Shown here: in pieces, positions 1 through 10,200 of the stretch | Numbering within the stretch: the first letter of the stretch is position 1 | How the letters are laid out: every line of letters starts with the position of its first letter | The notes under the pieces: generated by a model | Database searches by the model: none | What the model was told of the DNA's origin: nothing | What the model saw: only the letters and a program-made list of their open reading frames with translations | Made by a program: the position numbers and the translations under genes | Origin: Crossaster papposus | Lineage: Eukaryota > Echinodermata > Asteroidea > Velatida > Solasteridae | NCBI GenBank assembly: GCA_037893245.1 | Contig: JBAIAA010001139.1 | Location: 17,143-81,142 of the forward strand | Direction of reading: 5' to 3' | DNA length: 64,000 nt

Positions 1-11
1 TTTCTTTCACC

Positions 12-26
12 AAACGGCATCCGTTT
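12..26. repeat. 15-bp inverted repeat (hairpin), one per unit
   Basis: AAACGG-CAT-CCGTTT is a perfect 6-bp stem with a 3-base loop. It recurs in every unit except where the right-end copy at about 61670 has an extra A inserted in the loop region. It is too short and not T-tailed in a way that would support a terminator. No function is assigned. Confidence 0.85.
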
Positions 27-53
27 TCAAAAGAAATTGTGGGGGCACATTTC

Positions 54-61
54 ATGCAAAT
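54..61 (+). promoter_or_regulatory. Octamer-like motif ATGCAAAT, one per unit
   Basis: ATGCAAAT occurs at the same place in every unit, 26 bp before the 40-bp dyad element. In animals this sequence is the POU/Oct-factor octamer. The host is unknown and eight bases recur readily by chance, so this is only a sequence match and not a called regulatory site. Confidence 0.2.
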
Positions 62-86
62 GAGCTCGCGTAGAAATTATCCTTAC

Positions 87-126
87 AATTAGGGTGGTGC
101 ACCCTATAGGGTGCACCTGCCTAATT
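87..126. repeat. 40-bp dyad element with perfect 22-bp palindrome (one per unit)
   Basis: Bases 96-117 are a perfect palindrome: GGTGCACCCTA followed directly by its reverse complement TAGGGTGCACC. Two unmatched positions on each side (GT on the left, TG on the right) separate it from a second matched pair of arms, AATTAGG at 87-93 and CCTAATT at 120-126. The whole 40 bp therefore has dyad symmetry with 18 paired positions per half. It contains two GTGCAC sites and a central CTATAG. The same element sits at the same place in every unit; I saw no substitution inside it, including in the error-rich right end, where a deletion at 61253 falls just outside. Such symmetry suits a homodimeric DNA-binding protein, cruciform extrusion or a recombination or breakage site. 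None of these is shown by the sequence. It could also be the remnant of a MITE-like inverted repeat. Confidence 0.93.
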
Positions 127-158
127 CAAGTCCCATTGAAAACAGTGTAAAATCAACA

Positions 159-263
159 ATGTTCACGACCAAGTTTCTTGCACACCGACATCACTGGGGT
201 TTCTCAAACAACAATCAGATTATTGTCTTGGTCTTTATCTTTCCATTTCTTTTCAATTTTTAG
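159..263 (+). other. Short plus-strand reading frame, 34 codons (L units); probably non-coding
   Basis: An ATG opens at 159 and closes with TAG at 261-263. The peptide begins MFTTKFLAHRHHWGFSNNNQ and ends in a hydrophobic run (IIVLVFIFPFLFNF) that would look like a membrane segment. The same frame recurs in every L unit. It is reported because it is the longest ATG frame on this strand in an L unit, not because coding is supported. The one-base length polymorphism at 240-244 falls inside it and changes the C-terminus, m units change Asn to Ile, and in two units (22597, 47360) the stop TAG becomes TAT. No recognisable domain. Transcription is not indicated by anything I can see. Confidence 0.15.
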
Positions 264-346
264 TAGGTTAGCCAATTACATTTTTTAATATTCACACCAA
301 AAGAAACACACCTCCCGAAAAGTGATACTTCCCGAGCCTGCAAGCA

Positions 347-363
347 GCCATTTTACAAATGGC
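347..363. repeat. 17-bp inverted repeat (hairpin), one per unit
   Basis: GCCATTT-TAC-AAATGGC is a perfect 7-bp stem with a 3-base loop, repeated in every unit. Just upstream CTGC-AA-GCAG (338-347) and AAGT-GAT-ACTT (320-330) are further small dyads, so this part of the unit is rich in short symmetric motifs. A few right-end copies lose a base of the stem (about 61044, 61519, 63932). Function unknown. Confidence 0.85.
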
Positions 364-385
364 ATCCCTCCACGTTCTAGGGCAA

Positions 386-541
386 TTAGGATCCATTTTT
401 CAACCGTAATTTTGTCAAGTCTGCCCTCAGATTGAAGCTCAAAAACCAGGGAGTTGATCCTATGCTATATTTACACAATCCCACCATTTCTTTCACCAAA
501 CGGCATCCGTTTTCAAAAGAAATTGTGGGGGCACATTTCAT
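386..541 (-). other. Short minus-strand reading frame, 51 codons (c units); probably non-coding
   Basis: Reading the minus strand, an ATG at 541 in unit 2 runs back into unit 1 and stops at TAA (386-388). The start is MKCAPTISFENGCRLVKEMV and the frame spans a unit junction, so it exists only because the unit is tandem. In units carrying the t allele at 447 the codon TGG becomes TAG and the frame ends after 31 codons. A second minus frame overlaps it downstream and contains the stretch FELQSEGRLDKITVEKWILI. Neither resembles a family I recognise. Stop gain and loss with a common neutral polymorphism argues against a real gene. Confidence 0.12.
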
Positions 542-644
542 GCAAATGAGCTCGCGTAGAAATTATCCTTACAATTAGGGTGGTGCACCCTATAGGGTGC
601 ACCTGCCTAATTCAAGTCCCATTGAAAACAGTGTAAAATCAACA

Positions 645-773
645 ATGTTCACGACCAAGTTTCTTGCACACCGACATCACTGGGGTTTCTCAAACAACAA
701 TCAGATTATTGTCTTGGTCTTTATCTTTCATTTCTTTTCAATTTTTAGTAGGTTAGCCAATTACATTTTTTAA
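645..773 (+). other. Same plus-strand frame in T/K units, 42 codons; probably non-coding
   Basis: This is unit 2, a T unit. The missing base at site A shifts the frame, so the ATG at 645 now reads to TAA at 771-773 and the C-terminus becomes FIFHFFSIFSRLANYIF. T and K alleles differ as TTTCAT versus TTCCAT, which encode the same Phe-His, so both short alleles give the same 42-residue product. That coincidence is noted, but nothing else suggests selection on a peptide. Confidence 0.12.
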
Positions 774-1900
774 TATTCACACCAAAAGAAACACACCTCC
801 CGAAAAGTGATACTTCCCGAGCCTGCAAGCAGCCATTTTACAAATGGCATCCCTCCACGTTCTAGGGCAATTAGGATCCATTTTTCAACCGTAATTTTGT
901 CAAGTCTGCCCTCAGATTGAAGCTCAAAAACCAGGGAGTTGATCCTATGCTATATTTACACAATCCCACCATTTCTTTCACCAAACGGCATCCGTTTTCA
1001 AAAGAAATTGTGGGGGCACATTTCATGCAAATGAGCTCGCGTAGAAATTATCCTTACAATTAGGGTGGTGCACCCTATAGGGTGCACCTGCCTAATTCAA
1101 GTCCCATTGAAAACAGTGTAAAATCAACAATGTTCACGACCAAGTTTCTTGCACACCGACATCACTGGGGTTTCTCAAACAACAATCAGATTATTGTCTT
1201 GGTCTTTATCTTTCATTTCTTTTCAATTTTTAGTAGGTTAGCCAATTACATTTTTTAATATTCACACCAAAAGAAACACACCTCCCGAAAAGTGATACTT
1301 CCCGAGCCTGCAAGCAGCCATTTTACAAATGGCATCCCTCCACGTTCTAGGGCAATTAGGATCCATTTTTCAACCGTAATTTTGTCAAGTCTGCCCTCAG
1401 ATTGAAGCTCAAAAACCAGGGAGTTGATCCTATGCTATATTTACACAATCCCACCATTTCTTTCACCAAACGGCATCCGTTTTCAAAAGAAATTGTGGGG
1501 GCACATTTCATGCAAATGAGCTCGCGTAGAAATTATCCTTACAATTAGGGTGGTGCACCCTATAGGGTGCACCTGCCTAATTCAAGTCCCATTGAAAACA
1601 GTGTAAAATCAACAATGTTCACGACCAAGTTTCTTGCACACCGACATCACTGGGGTTTCTCAAACAACAATCAGATTATTGTCTTGGTCTTTATCTTCCA
1701 TTTCTTTTCAATTTTTAGTAGGTTAGCCAATTACATTTTTTAATATTCACACCAAAAGAAACACACCTCCCGAAAAGTGATACTTCCCGAGCCTGCAAGC
1801 AGCCATTTTACAAATGGCATCCCTCCACGTTCTAGGGCAATTAGGATCCATTTTTCAACCGTAATTTTGTCAAGTCTGCCCTCAGATTGAAGCTCAAAAA

Positions 1901-1996
1901 CTAGGGAGTTGATCCTATGCTATATTTACACAATCCCACCATTTCTTTCACCAAACGGCATCCGTTTTCAAAAGAAATTGTGGGGGCACATTTCAT
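1901..1996 (-). other. Truncated form of the minus-strand frame in a t unit (31 codons)
   Basis: Unit 4 carries t at site B. Reading down from the ATG at 1996, CCC is followed by TAG (1901-1903 on the plus strand reads CTA), so the 51-codon frame found in c units is cut to 31 codons. It illustrates that the frame is not conserved across the array. Confidence 0.12.
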
Positions 1997-4900
1997 GCAA
2001 ATGAGCTCGCGTAGAAATTATCCTTACAATTAGGGTGGTGCACCCTATAGGGTGCACCTGCCTAATTCAAGTCCCATTGAAAACAGTGTAAAATCAACAA
2101 TGTTCACGACCAAGTTTCTTGCACACCGACATCACTGGGGTTTCTCAAACAACAATCAGATTATTGTCTTGGTCTTTATCTTTCCATTTCTTTTCAATTT
2201 TTAGTAGGTTAGCCAATTACATTTTTTAATATTCACACCAAAAGAAACACACCTCCCGAAAAGTGATACTTCCCGAGCCTGCAAGCAGCCATTTTACAAA
2301 TGGCATCCCTCCACGTTCTAGGGCAATTAGGATCCATTTTTCAACCGTAATTTTGTCAAGTCTGCCCTCAGATTGAAGCTCAAAAACCAGGGAGTTGATC
2401 CTATGCTATATTTACACAATCCCACCATTTCTTTCACCAAACGGCATCCGTTTTCAAAAGAAATTGTGGGGGCACATTTCATGCAAATGAGCTCGCGTAG
2501 AAATTATCCTTACAATTAGGGTGGTGCACCCTATAGGGTGCACCTGCCTAATTCAAGTCCCATTGAAAACAGTGTAAAATCAACAATGTTCACGACCAAG
2601 TTTCTTGCACACCGACATCACTGGGGTTTCTCAAACAACAATCAGATTATTGTCTTGGTCTTTATCTTTCATTTCTTTTCAATTTTTAGTAGGTTAGCCA
2701 ATTACATTTTTTAATATTCACACCAAAAGAAACACACCTCCCGAAAAGTGATACTTCCCGAGCCTGCAAGCAGCCATTTTACAAATGGCATCCCTCCACG
2801 TTCTGGGGCAATTAGGATCCATTTTTCAACCGTAATTTTGTCAAGTCTGCCCTCAGATTGAAGCTCAAAAACCAGGGAGTTGATCCTATGCTATATTTAC
2901 ACAATCCCACCATTTCTTTCACCAAACGGCATCCGTTTTCAAAAGAAATTGTGGGGGCACATTTCATGCAAATGAGCTCGCGTAGAAATTATCCTTACAA
3001 TTAGGGTGGTGCACCCTATAGGGTGCACCTGCCTAATTCAAGTCCCATTGAAAACAGTGTAAAATCAACAATGTTCACGACCAAGTTTCTTGCACACCGA
3101 CATCACTGGGGTTTCTCAAACAACAATCAGATTATTGTCTTGGTCTTTATCTTTCATTTCTTTTCAATTTTTAGTAGGTTAGCCAATTACATTTTTTAAT
3201 ATTCACACCAAAAGAAACACACCTCCCGAAAAGTGATACTTCCCGAGCCTGCAAGCAGCCATTTTACAAATGGCATCCCTCCACGTTCTAGGGCAATTAG
3301 GATCCATTTTTCAACCGTAATTTTGTCAAGTCTGCCCTCAGATTGAAGCTCAAAAACCAGGGAGTTGATCCTATGCTATATTTACACAATCCCACCATTT
3401 CTTTCACCAAACGGCATCCGTTTTCAAAAGAAATTGTGGGGGCACATTTCATGCAAATGAGCTCGCGTAGAAATTATCCTTACAATTAGGGTGGTGCACC
3501 CTATAGGGTGCACCTGCCTAATTCAAGTCCCATTGAAAACAGTGTAAAATCAACAATGTTCACGACCAAGTTTCTTGCACACCGACATCACTGGGGTTTC
3601 TCAAACAACAATCAGATTATTGTCTTGGTCTTTATCTTCCATTTCTTTTCAATTTTTAGTAGGTTAGCCAATTACATTTTTTAATATTCACACCAAAAGA
3701 AACACACCTCCCGAAAAGTGATACTTCCCGAGCCTGCAAGCAGCCATTTTACAAATGGCATCCCTCCACGTTCTAGGGCAATTAGGATCCATTTTTCAAC
3801 CGTAATTTTGTCAAGTCTGCCCTCAGATTGAAGCTCAAAAACCAGGGAGTTGATCCTATGCTATATTTACACAATCCCACCATTTCTTTCACCAAACGGC
3901 ATCCGTTTTCAAAAGAAATTGTGGGGGCACATTTCATGCAAATGAGCTCGCGTAGAAATTATCCTTACAATTAGGGTGGTGCACCCTATAGGGTGCACCT
4001 GCCTAATTCAAGTCCCATTGAAAACAGTGTAAAATCAACAATGTTCACGACCAAGTTTCTTGCACACCGACATCACTGGGGTTTCTCAAACAACAATCAG
4101 ATTATTGTCTTGGTCTTTATCTTCCATTTCTTTTCAATTTTTAGTAGGTTAGCCAATTACATTTTTTAATATTCACACCAAAAGAAACACACCTCCCGAA
4201 AAGTGATACTTCCCGAGCCTGCAAGCAGCCATTTTACAAATGGCATCCCTCCACGTTCTAGGGCAATTAGGATCCATTTTTCAACCGTAATTTTGTCAAG
4301 TCTGCCCTCAGATTGAAGCTCAAAAACTAGGGAGTTGATCCTATGCTATATTTACACAATCCCACCATTTCTTTCACCAAACGGCATCCGTTTTCAAAAG
4401 AAATTGTGGGGGCACATTTCATGCAAATGAGCTCGCGTAGAAATTATCCTTACAATTAGGGTGGTGCACCCTATAGGGTGCACCTGCCTAATTCAAGTCC
4501 CATTGAAAACAGTGTAAAATCAACAATGTTCACGACCAAGTTTCTTGCACACCGACATCACTGGGGTTTCTCAAACAACAATCAGATTATTGTCTTGGTC
4601 TTTATCTTTCCATTTCTTTTCAATTTTTAGTAGGTTAGCCAATTACATTTTTTAATATTCACACCAAAAGAAACACACCTCCCGAAAAGTGATACTTCCC
4701 GAGCCTGCAAGCAGCCATTTTACAAATGGCATCCCTCCACGTTCTAGGGCAATTAGGATCCATTTTTCAACCGTAATTTTGTCAAGTCTGCCCTCAGATT
4801 GAAGCTCAAAAACCAGGGAGTTGATCCTATGCTATATTTACACAATCCCACCATTTCTTTCACCAAACGGCATCCGTTTTCAAAAGAAATTGTGGGGGCA

Positions 4901-7279
4901 CATTTCATGCAAATGAGCTCGCGTAGAAATTATCCTTACAATTAGGGTGGTGCACCCTATAGGGTGCACCTGCCTAATTCAAGTCCCATTGAAAACAGTG
5001 TAAAATCAACAATGTTCACGACCAAGTTTCTTGCACACCGACATCACTGGGGTTTCTCAAACAACAATCAGATTATTGTCTTGGTCTTTATCTTTCATTT
5101 CTTTTCAATTTTTAGTAGGTTAGCCAATTACATTTTTTAATATTCACACCAAAAGAAACACACCTCCCGAAAAGTGATACTTCCCGAGCCTGCAAGCAGC
5201 CATTTTACAAATGGCATCCCTCCACGTTCTAGGGCAATTAGGATCCATTTTTCAACCGTAATTTTGTCAAGTCTGCCCTCAGATTGAAGCTCAAAAACCA
5301 GGGAGTTGATCCTATGCTATATTTACACAATCCCACCATTTCTTTCACCAAACGGCATCCGTTTTCAAAAGAAATTGTGGGGGCACATTTCATGCAAATG
5401 AGCTCGCGTAGAAATTATCCTTACAATTAGGGTGGTGCACCCTATAGGGTGCACCTGCCTAATTCAAGTCCCATTGAAAACAGTGTAAAATCAACAATGT
5501 TCACGACCAAGTTTCTTGCACACCGACATCACTGGGGTTTCTCAAACAACAATCAGATTATTGTCTTGGTCTTTATCTTTCATTTCTTTTCAATTTTTAG
5601 TAGGTTAGCCAATTACATTTTTTAATATTCACACCAAAAGAAACACACCTCCCGAAAAGTGATACTTCCCGAGCCTGCAAGCAGCCATTTTACAAATGGC
5701 ATCCCTCCACGTTCTAGGGCAATTAGGATCCATTTTTCAACCGTAATTTTGTCAAGTCTGCCCTCAGATTGAAGCTCAAAAACTAGGGAGTTGATCCTAT
5801 GCTATATTTACACAATCCCACCATTTCTTTCACCAAACGGCATCCGTTTTCAAAAGAAATTGTGGGGGCACATTTCATGCAAATGAGCTCGCGTAGAAAT
5901 TATCCTTACAATTAGGGTGGTGCACCCTATAGGGTGCACCTGCCTAATTCAAGTCCCATTGAAAACAGTGTAAAATCAACAATGTTCACGACCAAGTTTC
6001 TTGCACACCGACATCACTGGGGTTTCTCAAACAACAATCAGATTATTGTCTTGGTCTTTATCTTTCCATTTCTTTTCAATTTTTAGTAGGTTAGCCAATT
6101 ACATTTTTTAATATTCACACCAAAAGAAACACACCTCCCGAAAAGTGATACTTCCCGAGCCTGCAAGCAGCCATTTTACAAATGGCATCCCTCCACGTTC
6201 TAGGGCAATTAGGATCCATTTTTCAACCGTAATTTTGTCAAGTCTGCCCTCAGATTGAAGCTCAAAAACCAGGGAGTTGATCCTATGCTATATTTACACA
6301 ATCCCACCATTTCTTTCACCAAACGGCATCCGTTTTCAAAAGAAATTGTGGGGGCACATTTCATGCAAATGAGCTCGCGTAGAAATTATCCTTACAATTA
6401 GGGTGGTGCACCCTATAGGGTGCACCTGCCTAATTCAAGTCCCATTGAAAACAGTGTAAAATCAACAATGTTCACGACCAAGTTTCTTGCACACCGACAT
6501 CACTGGGGTTTCTCAAACAACAATCAGATTATTGTCTTGGTCTTTATCTTTCATTTCTTTTCAATTTTTAGTAGGTTAGCCAATTACATTTTTTAATATT
6601 CACACCAAAAGAAACACACCTCCCGAAAAGTGATACTTCCCGAGCCTGCAAGCAGCCATTTTACAAATGGCATCCCTCCACGTTCTAGGGCAATTAGGAT
6701 CCATTTTTCAACCGTAATTTTGTCAAGTCTGCCCTCAGATTGAAGCTCAAAAACTAGGGAGTTGATCCTATGCTATATTTACACAATCCCACCATTTCTT
6801 TCACCAAACGGCATCCGTTTTCAAAAGAAATTGTGGGGGCACATTTCATGCAAATGAGCTCGCGTAGAAATTATCCTTACAATTAGGGTGGTGCACCCTA
6901 TAGGGTGCACCTGCCTAATTCAAGTCCCATTGAAAACAGTGTAAAATCAACAATGTTCACGACCAAGTTTCTTGCACACCGACATCACTGGGGTTTCTCA
7001 AACAACAATCAGATTATTGTCTTGGTCTTTATCTTTCATTTCTTTTCAATTTTTAGTAGGTTAGCCAATTACATTTTTTAATATTCACACCAAAAGAAAC
7101 ACACCTCCCGAAAAGTGATACTTCCCGAGCCTGCAAGCAGCCATTTTACAAATGGCATCCCTCCACGTTCTAGGGCAATTAGGATCCATTTTTCAACCGT
7201 AATTTTGTCAAGTCTGCCCTCAGATTGAAGCTCAAAAACCAGGGAGTTGATCCTATGCTATATTTACACAATCCCACCA

Positions 7280-10200
7280 TTTCTTTCACCAAACGGCATC
7301 CGTTTTCAAAAGAAATTGTGGGGGCACATTTCATGCAAATGAGCTCGCGTAGAAATTATCCTTACAATTAGGGTGGTGCACCCTATAGGGTGCACCTGCC
7401 TAATTCAAGTCCCATTGAAAACAGTGTAAAATCAACAATGTTCACGACCAAGTTTCTTGCACACCGACATCACTGGGGTTTCTCAAACAACAATCAGATT
7501 ATTGTCTTGGTCTTTATCTTTCCATTTCTTTTCAATTTTTAGTAGGTTAGCCAATTACATTTTTTAATATTCACACCAAAAGAAACACACCTCCCGAAAA
7601 GTGATACTTCCCGAGCCTGCAAGCAGCCATTTTACAAATGGCATCCCTCCACGTTCTAGGGCAATTAGGATCCATTTTTCAACCGTAATTTTGTCAAGTC
7701 TGCCCTCAGATTGAAGCTCAAAAACCAGGGAGTTGATCCTATGCTATATTTACACAATCCCACCATTTCTTTCACCAAACGGCATCCGTTTTCAAAAGAA
7801 ATTGTGGGGGCACATTTCATGCAAATGAGCTCGCGTAGAAATTATCCTTACAATTAGGGTGGTGCACCCTATAGGGTGCACCTGCCTAATTCAAGTCCCA
7901 TTGAAAACAGTGTAAAATCAACAATGTTCACGACCAAGTTTCTTGCACACCGACATCACTGGGGTTTCTCAAACAACAATCAGATTATTGTCTTGGTCTT
8001 TATCTTTCCATTTCTTTTCAATTTTTAGTAGGTTAGCCAATTACATTTTTTAATATTCACACCAAAAGAAACACACCTCCCGAAAAGTGATACTTCCCGA
8101 GCCTGCAAGCAGCCATTTTACAAATGGCATCCCTCCACGTTCTAGGGCAATTAGGATCCATTTTTCAACCGTAATTTTGTCAAGTCTGCCCTCAGATTGA
8201 AGCTCAAAAACCAGGGAGTTGATCCTATGCTATATTTACACAATCCCACCATTTCTTTCACCAAACGGCATCCGTTTTCAAAAGAAATTGTGGGGGCACA
8301 TTTCATGCAAATGAGCTCGCGTAGAAATTATCCTTACAATTAGGGTGGTGCACCCTATAGGGTGCACCTGCCTAATTCAAGTCCCATTGAAAACAGTGTA
8401 AAATCAACAATGTTCACGACCAAGTTTCTTGCACACCGACATCACTGGGGTTTCTCAAACAACAATCAGATTATTGTCTTGGTCTTTATCTTCCATTTCT
8501 TTTCAATTTTTAGTAGGTTAGCCAATTACATTTTTTAATATTCACACCAAAAGAAACACACCTCCCGAAAAGTGATACTTCCCGAGCCTGCAAGCAGCCA
8601 TTTTACAAATGGCATCCCTCCACGTTCTAGGGCAATTAGGATCCATTTTTCAACCGTAATTTTGTCAAGTCTGCCCTCAGATTGAAGCTCAAAAACTAGG
8701 GAGTTGATCCTATGCTATATTTACACAATCCCACCATTTCTTTCACCAAACGGCATCCGTTTTCAAAAGAAATTGTGGGGGCACATTTCATGCAAATGAG
8801 CTCGCGTAGAAATTATCCTTACAATTAGGGTGGTGCACCCTATAGGGTGCACCTGCCTAATTCAAGTCCCATTGAAAACAGTGTAAAATCAACAATGTTC
8901 ACGACCAAGTTTCTTGCACACCGACATCACTGGGGTTTCTCAAACAACAATCAGATTATTGTCTTGGTCTTTATCTTTCATTTCTTTTCAATTTTTAGTA
9001 GGTTAGCCAATTACATTTTTTAATATTCACACCAAAAGAAACACACCTCCCGAAAAGTGATACTTCCCGAGCCTGCAAGCAGCCATTTTACAAATGGCAT
9101 CCCTCCACGTTCTAGGGCAATTAGGATCCATTTTTCAACCGTAATTTTGTCAAGTCTGCCCTCAGATTGAAGCTCAAAAACCAGGGAGTTGATCCTATGC
9201 TATATTTACACAATCCCACCATTTCTTTCACCAAACGGCATCCGTTTTCAAAAGAAATTGTGGGGGCACATTTCATGCAAATGAGCTCGCGTAGAAATTA
9301 TCCTTACAATTAGGGTGGTGCACCCTATAGGGTGCACCTGCCTAATTCAAGTCCCATTGAAAACAGTGTAAAATCAACAATGTTCACGACCAAGTTTCTT
9401 GCACACCGACATCACTGGGGTTTCTCAAACAACAATCAGATTATTGTCTTGGTCTTTATCTTTCCATTTCTTTTCAATTTTTAGTAGGTTAGCCAATTAC
9501 ATTTTTTAATATTCACACCAAAAGAAACACACCTCCCGAAAAGTGATACTTCCCGAGCCTGCAAGCAGCCATTTTACAAATGGCATCCCTCCACGTTCTA
9601 GGGCAATTAGGATCCATTTTTCAACCGTAATTTTGTCAAGTCTGCCCTCAGATTGAAGCTCAAAAACCAGGGAGTTGATCCTATGCTATATTTACACAAT
9701 CCCACCATTTCTTTCACCAAACGGCATCCGTTTTCAAAAGAAATTGTGGGGGCACATTTCATGCAAATGAGCTCGCGTAGAAATTATCCTTACAATTAGG
9801 GTGGTGCACCCTATAGGGTGCACCTGCCTAATTCAAGTCCCATTGAAAACAGTGTAAAATCAACAATGTTCACGACCAAGTTTCTTGCACACCGACATCA
9901 CTGGGGTTTCTCAAACAACAATCAGATTATTGTCTTGGTCTTTATCTTTCCATTTCTTTTCAATTTTTAGTAGGTTAGCCAATTACATTTTTTAATATTC
10001 ACACCAAAAGAAACACACCTCCCGAAAAGTGATACTTCCCGAGCCTGCAAGCAGCCATTTTACAAATGGCATCCCTCCACGTTCTAGGGCAATTAGGATC
10101 CATTTTTCAACCGTAATTTTGTCAAGTCTGCCCTCAGATTGAAGCTCAAAAACCAGGGAGTTGATCCTATGCTATATTTACACAATCCCACCATTTCTTT

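Larger units (their letters stand above)
1..486. repeat. Reference monomer (unit 1, L-c type)
   Basis: This is the first complete unit, used as the coordinate frame for all variants. In order it holds: a 15-bp hairpin (12-26), the octamer-like ATGCAAAT (54-61), a 40-bp dyad element (87-126), a small plus-strand frame (159-263), a pyrimidine-rich tract with the length polymorphism (about 231-260), a T-rich run TTTTTTAATATT (291-302), a 17-bp hairpin (347-363), GGATCC (389-394), the c/t polymorphism (447) and a TATA-like CTATATTTA (465-473). I see no internal sub-repeat, so the 485-bp unit looks like the basic monomer and not a multimer of something shorter. The start point is arbitrary. Confidence 0.95.
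1..7279. repeat. Left segment, units 1-15, mixed variant order
   Basis: Unit types in order: Lc, Tc, Tc, Kt, Lc, Tc, Tc, Kc, Kt, Lc, Tc, Tt, Lc, Tt, Tc. Units 1-4 and 5-9 look like one motif (L-T-T-K) with an extra K unit in the second copy. Unit 6 has a private A>G at 2805. No m unit and none of the other shared rare variants occurs here. No gene or foreign sequence. Confidence 0.85.

Noticed and set aside
89..94. Telomere-type TTAGGG
   Set aside because: A single TTAGGG occurs once per 485 bp as part of the dyad element's left arm; there is no tandem hexamer run.
87..126. Terminal inverted repeat of a transposon or MITE
   Set aside because: The two arms are directly adjacent with no element between them and there is no target-site duplication distinct from the arms. 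A remnant origin remains possible but is unsupported.
347..363. Rho-independent terminator hairpin
   Set aside because: The stem is AT-rich at its inner end and no T tract follows; the next bases are CATCCCTCC. There is also no upstream gene.
465..473. TATA-like CTATATTTA as a promoter
   Set aside because: It is a short AT-rich match with no other promoter element or gene downstream, so it is mentioned only as part of the reference unit.
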